A DNA stretch of 12,455 nucleotides from Fibrobacter sp. (GTDB lineage Bacteria; Fibrobacterota; Fibrobacteria; Fibrobacterales; Fibrobacteraceae). The translations under genes and the position numbers were made by a program. The stretch spans positions 1 through 12,455 of the forward strand of contig DUVD01000021.1 of the NCBI GenBank assembly GCA_012841225.1. Direction: 5' to 3'. Below are positions 7,676 through 12,455 of the stretch, piece by piece. Each line of letters starts with the position of its first letter. Positions within the stretch are counted from its first letter, which is position 1. The notes beneath the pieces were generated by a model, which searched no databases, was not told the DNA's origin, and worked only from the letters and a program-made list of their open reading frames with translations.

Positions 7676-8527
7676 ATGCTTTTTTTTCTACTCACCTTAA
7701 TTCCTGCTGTTTGCTTTGCTTGTGGTAACATCCTAGAAAAAACAGGGCTTTCGGCAGTTGCCCATACGGTAAGTATTAAAAAGCCTTTTGCTTTTATTCG
7801 TTTAGTTCTTAAGAACAAATACTGGTGGACGGGTTTTGCCTTGTCGGCAGTGGCAAATTTAGGCTACTACCTAGCAATGGCCCTTTACGACATCAGTTTA
7901 GTACAACCGATGATGACTTTGAATCCGGTGCTTACCGCCTTATTTGGTTTTTGGTTTCTTAAAGAGCATTTAACAAAGCGAATTGTAGCGGCTATTGGTT
8001 TTGTGTTTGTTGGTTTGTTGCTTTCGGCGTCTCATGCTGGAGAAAGCTCCAGTGTGCAAAACACCTCTGATTTATGGATTTTTTCTGGGGTGATTGTTTT
8101 GGTTGCTTTGCTATTCAAAATATTTCATTCTCAAAAAGAAACGTCTGACTCTTTAATCATGGGTGTAGGTTTTGGGGTGTCTGCTGCTTTTTATAAAAGC
8201 ATGACGCTTAGTTTTGGGGAATCTAATTCAGTGGAATTGTTGAAATGGGTTTTTGACCCACGTCTCTGGGCTTTTTTAATAACGTACATGACGGCATTTA
8301 TTTATTCTCAAATCGCTTTTACAAGAGGGCGAGCTTTGTTTATCATTCCTTTTAGTGCCGCGCTAGGCGCGGCAATCCCGATTCTTGCGGGTGCGTTTGT
8401 TTTTTCAGAAAGTTTTTCTTTAGAAAAAACGATTTCTATTATTTTTGTGCTTCTAGGTTCGGCACTTTTTATTATTAGACGTCCTAGAAGAAGCTTAAAA
8501 CAAATTTTATCTAAAAATAGCCTTTAA
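7676..8527 (+). CDS. EamA/DMT-superfamily inner-membrane transporter
   Basis: The 283-residue protein is almost entirely hydrophobic, with roughly nine or ten transmembrane segments in two similar halves, as in the drug/metabolite transporter superfamily. The end of the first half (about 74-117) has the classic EamA phrasing: SLVQPMMTLNPVL, then a helix, then FLKEHLTKR with the conserved glutamate, then AAIGFVFVGLLL. The second half (about 160-267) repeats the pattern more loosely (FIIPFSAALGAAIPILAGAFVFSES), and a basic tail RRPRRSLKQ faces the cytoplasm. The substrate cannot be told from sequence. Members move amino acids, sugars or drugs, and a distant likeness to NIPA-type magnesium transporters is possible. 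The gene lies 9 bp after the transglycosylase gene; a purine run AGGA sits 13 bases before the ATG, rather far. Its last 21 bp overlap, tail to tail, the CotH lipoprotein gene on the other strand. Confidence 0.82.
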   Translation: MLFFLLTLIPAVCFACGNILEKTGLSAVAHTVSIKKPFAFIRLVLKNKYWWTGFALSAVANLGYYLAMALYDISLVQPMMTLNPVLTALFGFWFLKEHLTKRIVAAIGFVFVGLLLSASHAGESSSVQNTSDLWIFSGVIVLVALLFKIFHSQKETSDSLIMGVGFGVSAAFYKSMTLSFGESNSVELLKWVFDPRLWAFLITYMTAFIYSQIAFTRGRALFIIPFSAALGAAIPILAGAFVFSESFSLEKTISIIFVLLGSALFIIRRPRRSLKQILSKNSL

Positions 8528-11254
8528 CTCGTTTATTGAAGCAGGGTCTATTGTTCTTGAAACTTCTTTTACGCCATCGCTCCATTCTTTAAAAACGCCA
8601 CCACCATTTGGTACTGCAGTCAAAAGAACAGGAAATCCTTCAAAAAACTTAATAGTCATTGAAGTGCGGTCTAAAGGCAGCTGGTGCACAGCTACAGCGC
8701 CAGGCCCTTCACTCTCGAGAGTCACTTCCTTTATAGCAGGCAGCCCAAAAAACTCTTGCATTTCGAGTAAAGAGGCAGCTTGACGCGTATTTGCATACCT
8801 AATAATAACGTCTTGTTGTTTCTCCATGTTTTGCTTTTCCCAGTTATTAAGCCAACGATCTTGATCGCGCGGGATTTCGTTTAAAATAGGAGCCATTAGT
8901 TCGTCAATTCTATTAACCAAACGAGCTGTTTCAAAATTCATCGAAAGTAAAGTGGTGTAGCGATTGATAAACGAGGATTTAAAAGAAGCGTTTTCTAAGA
9001 GTTTCCGGAGCAAGAGTGTGTGTTTTGGTCCGTTAGGCCATTCTGGCCCATCAACCTTAGTCACAAAGTCAAAAACATTGTATAGGTTTTCTTTATCTGC
9101 ATAAAGGTAATCCCATCCAAAATCCTGGTCGTATAAAAACCATCTCCAGCGTGATAGTGGGCTAGTGTTTCGCCACTTTTTTAAATTATTAGCAGGCCAA
9201 TCCCTATTGTTATTAAATATTTCGGTGTGTGTGTAATTCAAGTAATTATCTATATCCATAAGAGAAGAAATGTGTTGAAAGTTTTCATCGGATACGACTC
9301 CATTTGCCTCTATCCAATTTATCATTTCGATGTAACCTTGCGCCGAACCAGAGCTTATTGCATTATTCGCTTTTAATAGGTCTATTGCTTTTGGTTCTAA
9401 GTTGTAATTGGTTTCAAAGTAATACTCATTAGAGCGCTCACGGATATTGTGGATGCCATAGTATTTACCGTTATAAAAGACGATAGAGGCGCGACCTTTT
9501 TGGTAGTCCACATTTAAGCCTTTACTTATGGAACTAGCCACCATATCGCGGATGTAGTCTAAAGCAAAACTATTACCGCCGTTTCTGAGTATAAAGCCTT
9601 TAAATATCTTGGCTTCGGGGTAATCGGGGAATAGGGGGTACTTTAAGCGATTTTCTCCATATTGTTCTCTAAATGTAATGGCCACCGATTTCTTTTTCTG
9701 TGAGCGGCTATAATTGCCAAAAATTTTATACCCCGCATTTAAAGAAAATGCAGGTGTTTTAGCATTTGCTTCGACTAAATCGATGTGTATGGGGAGCTCT
9801 CGATCTTCCCAAAAATTAGCGCCATAATTGGGCATTTGCTTAGAGGCATTATTGCCCATTTCGTAGATGCCAGAATCTGGACTAAAAAAGGAGAGTGGAT
9901 TGCCAGTTAAAAATACAGCGGCAATGGAGGGTTGTTTTTCGAAAAGATAAGTCCTAGAAACGATTTCTCCAGACAATACCCCTTCTTTGAATTGAGCGCA
10001 ACGCAACACGGTTGATTTTTCTATGGCAATAGGCTCTGCATAAATAGCACTTGTGTCTTGTGGTGCAAACCCACCTAACTCGCAACGAACGGTCTCGCCT
10101 TGATTTTCTGGAAATGTAACGACAAATGGCTCTGTATAAAAGCCAGATGGGGGTAATTCGACTGCACCTAGTTTTTCGGTAAACAAAGTGCCTAAAACAG
10201 CGCCATTAGGAGTCGCATCGGCATAACCCCAAAAGGAATCTCCTTTGCTCCAGGTTTTTTGGGGAGGAAGTTCTGGATAGGCGACGGAGTCTAAAATTTC
10301 TTGCTTTTGGTTGACTAAATATAAGGAGCCACCAGATTTATTTAACTTAAATGAAGTGTGCGCCTCTCCTCCGCGATTACGCGCGATATAAGAATAAAAT
10401 TCAAATTCTACGGGTTTCATTTCGTTTTCTACTGGAGCGAATCGCGTTCCATAAATATTCGCTAAGTCGGGAAAGCTGGTGTTTTGGGGCATTAAAATAC
10501 GATAAGTACTATTCAGGTCTCCAGTGCCTTTAAGCGTGGCAAACCACCCTTCATAATCTTCAATGTCTGGTTGAGCAAGGCGCAACTCTAAATTTAAATT
10601 TTTTGGCAAGTACCCAGTTAAAATCAATTCATTAGTAGCGCTAATATCAATGGTGTTTTCTGGCGCGCCGAGCTTAGTGGCTACAAATAAACTGGTAGAG
10701 CTCCAGCCAAGAGCTGTGTTTTGACCATGTTGCATTCTAGCCGAGAAATGCCTGCCTAATTCGGTGTTATAACAAAAATTTTCATGTAAAGGCGCTACCA
10801 TGCTAGTGCCTGCGATCGGTGTATTTTGACTATCAGCCCACCCCCAGCAACTGCTACCCACCATATTGATGGTATCAGATGGATTTTGAGCATCGATGAT
10901 GTTTCTTCCTGAGAAAAAGACGATGATATAGCTTTTGGGAGGTACAATGACGTTACCAAAAGTCCAGCTGTTTCCAGGGGTATAAGCGTCTAAAACAGAG
11001 AGGCCTTTTAAATTAACAGCGGTATCGGCCTGGTTATATAATTCAGCCCAACCTGGGTCGTTGCCCTCGTTGTCTTTGTAAACACTGTTTCTACTATCAA
11101 TTTCGGTAAAAACAACAGGAGAATTACCGACATATTTTAATGTGGGGTCAGGATCTGGTTTAACGAAAATTTTATCTTCGTTTGAGGAACAAGCGGATAA
11201 ACCAATAAAAATCAGTAAAAATGAAAATAAAAGGGCACTGCGTTTTTTTTGCAT
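8507..11254 (-). CDS. multi-domain surface lipoprotein with lamin-tail, chitobiase-C-like, CotH kinase and Listeria-repeat-like domains
   Basis: This 915-residue protein starts with a lipoprotein signal (hydrophobic 7-18, lipobox LSAC, lipidated Cys22, then SS), so it is probably anchored in the outer membrane. Lamin-tail-like strands follow: VVFTEIDS ... GWAELYN ... SWTFGNVIVPP (about 46-115), and a second lamin-tail-like ending FKLNKSGGSLYLV ... WGYADATPNGA (302-352). A chitobiase/hexosaminidase C-terminal-like module covers about 367-437 (SGFYTEPFVVTF ... IYAEPIAIEKSTVLR). The CotH kinase domain (about 485-800) has KKSVAITFREQYG (521-533), FILRNGG (554-560), YGIHNIRER (599-607, Glu606), NNNRDWPANN (681-690, Asp685 and Asn690), and RWFLYDQDFGW (704-714, Asp709 and Asp711). 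The C-terminal module (about 842-915) has LLTAVPNGGGVFKEWSDG, as in InlB-type repeats. CotH proteins are atypical kinases; the catalytic residues look intact. The gene lies 63 bp downstream of the epimerase gene. Its target is unknown. Confidence 0.87.
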   Translation of the reverse strand: MQKKRSALLFSFLLIFIGLSACSSNEDKIFVKPDPDPTLKYVGNSPVVFTEIDSRNSVYKDNEGNDPGWAELYNQADTAVNLKGLSVLDAYTPGNSWTFGNVIVPPKSYIIVFFSGRNIIDAQNPSDTINMVGSSCWGWADSQNTPIAGTSMVAPLHENFCYNTELGRHFSARMQHGQNTALGWSSTSLFVATKLGAPENTIDISATNELILTGYLPKNLNLELRLAQPDIEDYEGWFATLKGTGDLNSTYRILMPQNTSFPDLANIYGTRFAPVENEMKPVEFEFYSYIARNRGGEAHTSFKLNKSGGSLYLVNQKQEILDSVAYPELPPQKTWSKGDSFWGYADATPNGAVLGTLFTEKLGAVELPPSGFYTEPFVVTFPENQGETVRCELGGFAPQDTSAIYAEPIAIEKSTVLRCAQFKEGVLSGEIVSRTYLFEKQPSIAAVFLTGNPLSFFSPDSGIYEMGNNASKQMPNYGANFWEDRELPIHIDLVEANAKTPAFSLNAGYKIFGNYSRSQKKKSVAITFREQYGENRLKYPLFPDYPEAKIFKGFILRNGGNSFALDYIRDMVASSISKGLNVDYQKGRASIVFYNGKYYGIHNIRERSNEYYFETNYNLEPKAIDLLKANNAISSGSAQGYIEMINWIEANGVVSDENFQHISSLMDIDNYLNYTHTEIFNNNRDWPANNLKKWRNTSPLSRWRWFLYDQDFGWDYLYADKENLYNVFDFVTKVDGPEWPNGPKHTLLLRKLLENASFKSSFINRYTTLLSMNFETARLVNRIDELMAPILNEIPRDQDRWLNNWEKQNMEKQQDVIIRYANTRQAASLLEMQEFFGLPAIKEVTLESEGPGAVAVHQLPLDRTSMTIKFFEGFPVLLTAVPNGGGVFKEWSDGVKEVSRTIDPASINELKAIFR

Positions 11255-11317
11255 TTGATAAAAATACTCTCGTTAGCCCAAAAGCCCTATTCGTTTTTGC
11301 ACCCGGTGTGATGTTTT

Positions 11318-12277
11318 TTACATAAAAACGGCAAAAGAAGCTTTAAAACTAAAAGACAAAGACTTTTGGGGCTCAATTACAAGAAAATCTCGATGATGGT
11401 TTAGTATATCTGGCTCGTGGGTCATGGGCTCAATAGCGATATTTTGACGATCGGGAGGTGTGTATATTTGAATGCCTTTGTAACCTAACCCTTGTGAAAG
11501 GTCTAATTTTTCTTTGTTTTTGGGGTTATAGAGTGAAATGACTGCTTTTTTAGCGGCAGGATCTTTGAGGGCAAAGTAATCGTTGATAAAGGTGTCACCG
11601 ATGAGTGTTTTCTTCTCAAATCGGGACTCCTCTTGATAATTTCCTGTGGGGATATCGAGTTCGTTGAGAAGAGCTCTTTTGACTGGAGGCAATTGTAGTT
11701 CTAAGTGGTCTATTTTGGCATCTAAAGAGAAATAAGGGTGAAACCCTTCTGAGTAGGGCATAGGGGAGGCTCCTCGATTTTCGGCAATGGAGGTGATTTG
11801 AAAAGAGTGCCCACTAAATCGGAAGCGCGTTTCTGCTCGATAAGGGAATGGAAATCCGGGGTGCCCTCCTACCCAGTCGTAAGCGAGCGTTAATTCAGCA
11901 AAAGATTCCTCTGCGTAAAAAGAAATAAATCGCCAAGGCCGAATGTGGAGTAGCCCGTGCAAAGCGTGCGGTGCCCAAGACACATTATTTTCTAAAAGAT
12001 AGGTCTTTTTGTTCCAGTGCCACTTGGCCATGTTCGTACGGCCTGCAAAGGGAGAAAGGCGAACGCCAGCATTGGTATCGGCGTGGGTATCTCTTAGGTT
12101 TTTTTCGCTTTGGTAGCCATAAAGCAATTCGCGAGTACCGTCTGCTACTGGCACTCGCCAAGCATTCAGGCCCGCCCCGTGACCAGCCAAAATCTCGAGT
12201 TCTGCGCCCTGGTCACTTGCGATTACAAAACGCTCTATAGTCCCCAAGGGACGAGATAATAATTGGAATTTAGCCAT
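11318..12277 (-). CDS. aldose 1-epimerase (galactose mutarotase family)
   Basis: The 319-residue cytoplasmic protein has the galactose-mutarotase beta-sandwich fold and probably interconverts alpha and beta anomers of an aldose. Key family segments appear in order: RLSPFAGRTN (73-82, Arg80), HALHGLLHIRPW (104-115, His107), EGFHPYF (177-183, catalytic acid His180), DTFINDYFAL (228-237, Asp233), and NIAIEPMTHEPD (279-290, catalytic base Glu283). Length is typical for the family. There is no signal peptide. The ATG at 12277 is supported by family-like N-terminal strands; AAGG precedes it by only one base, which is unusually close. The exact sugar is not determinable; distant members act on phosphorylated hexoses, though the phrasing here fits aldose epimerases. 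It is the first gene of a leftward pair with the CotH lipoprotein and diverges from mnmE across 88 bp. Confidence 0.87.
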   Translation of the reverse strand: MAKFQLLSRPLGTIERFVIASDQGAELEILAGHGAGLNAWRVPVADGTRELLYGYQSEKNLRDTHADTNAGVRLSPFAGRTNMAKWHWNKKTYLLENNVSWAPHALHGLLHIRPWRFISFYAEESFAELTLAYDWVGGHPGFPFPYRAETRFRFSGHSFQITSIAENRGASPMPYSEGFHPYFSLDAKIDHLELQLPPVKRALLNELDIPTGNYQEESRFEKKTLIGDTFINDYFALKDPAAKKAVISLYNPKNKEKLDLSQGLGYKGIQIYTPPDRQNIAIEPMTHEPDILNHHRDFLVIEPQKSLSFSFKASFAVFM

Positions 12278-12365
12278 ACCTTAAAACTAAAAAAAAATCG
12301 ATCAAAAAGATTCTAAAACTCTTTTAAGAGCATACCCGATTCCATTCCTAAGCTATATTTATAAA
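12278..12365. promoter_or_regulatory. divergent promoter region between the epimerase gene and mnmE
   Basis: This 88-bp AT-rich spacer must carry start signals for both directions. On the minus strand, TAGAAT (plus positions 12310-12315) is a five-of-six match to a -10 box and would give a leader of about 25 bases before the epimerase ATG; no convincing -35 is seen. On the plus strand, TATATT (12354-12359) lies 7 bases before the mnmE ATG, with no -35 and no Shine-Dalgarno. Short complementary segments AAAAGA and TCTTTT (12305-12325) are too weak to call a structure. Confidence 0.4.
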
Positions 12366-12455
12366 ATGAATCAAACTATCGTCGCTCCCATGACGCCAAA
12401 CGGCGTTTCTGCCGTAGCTGCTCTTCGAGTCAGTGGGCCTGCCGTCCGTCAAGTG
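12366..12455 (+). CDS. mnmE: tRNA modification GTPase MnmE (TrmE), N-terminal 30 codons only
   Basis: The last 90 bases encode an open frame starting MNQTIVAPMTPNGVSAVAAL and continuing RVSGPAV to the window edge. This matches the very conserved start of MnmE (TIVA..TP.G...A..R.SGP), the tetrahydrofolate-binding N-terminal domain. With MnmG, MnmE makes the 5-carboxymethylaminomethyl (or related) modification of uridine 34 in certain tRNAs; the GTPase domain would lie outside the window. The ATG is fixed by homology. No Shine-Dalgarno precedes it, only the AT-rich run ctatatttataaa. The gene diverges from the aldose epimerase gene, so it is a separate transcription unit. Confidence 0.85.
   Translation, partial: MNQTIVAPMTPNGVSAVAALRVSGPAVRQV

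Noticed and set aside
11971..12240. 89-codon plus-strand frame inside the epimerase gene
   Set aside because: Antisense to a strongly supported gene and shows no protein-like pattern.
12319..12330. CTCTTTTAAGAG, a possible operator palindrome in the divergent spacer
   Set aside because: The centre is not symmetric and the usable stem is four pairs; low-complexity AT-rich context.
1..12455. CRISPR array, insertion sequence, phage genes, tRNA or rRNA
   Set aside because: I found no regularly spaced repeats, no transposase or integrase frames, and no RNA-gene signatures; nearly all DNA is explained by conserved housekeeping-type genes.

Overview
This is an ordinary-looking, densely packed chromosomal segment from an AT-rich bacterium with an outer membrane. 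The diderm envelope is inferred from an MCE/MlaD-type lipid-transport protein, a large lipoprotein with a clean lipobox, a Slt70-like lytic transglycosylase and an M16 peptidase. The pairing of a CotH-kinase/lamin-tail lipoprotein with such genes, together with the base composition, suggests Fibrobacterota or a related group. That placement is an inference, because there is no rRNA or other strong taxonomic marker here. I see no insertion sequence, CRISPR array, tRNA, rRNA or prophage gene.

Layout. Positions 1-8527 are one long rightward block of eight genes. It holds the 3' part of an M16 zinc-peptidase-family gene, an unrecognised exported protein with four N-terminal cysteines, a TrmH-like SpoU RNA 2'-O-methyltransferase, an MCE/MlaD protein, HPr (ptsH), Enzyme I (ptsI), a TPR-rich soluble lytic transglycosylase, and an EamA/DMT-type membrane transporter. 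Gaps are 64 bp or less and two gene pairs overlap, so there are probably one or two operons, with the only plausible break at 2417-2480. Positions 8507-12277 are a leftward pair: an aldose 1-epimerase (upstream) and a 915-residue CotH-kinase lipoprotein (downstream). The last rightward and leftward genes converge and overlap by 21 bp, with no visible terminator. At the right edge, an 88-bp divergent spacer separates the epimerase from the first 30 codons of mnmE (trmE).

How the genes fit together. HPr and Enzyme I are a complete general PTS phosphorelay pair: His15 and Ser46 in HPr, and His207, Arg314, Arg349 and Cys518 in EI. No sugar-specific Enzyme II lies in the window. They sit inside an envelope-oriented operon (lipid transfer, peptidoglycan cleavage, transporter), which makes a regulatory PTS role worth testing. 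The CotH lipoprotein combines lamin-tail, chitobiase-C-like, CotH kinase and Listeria-type repeat-like modules. It retains the expected kinase residues, so it is the best candidate here for less-explored biology: a surface-anchored protein kinase. No intergenic stretch exceeds 300 bases; the largest are 2417-2480, 11255-11317 and 12278-12365.
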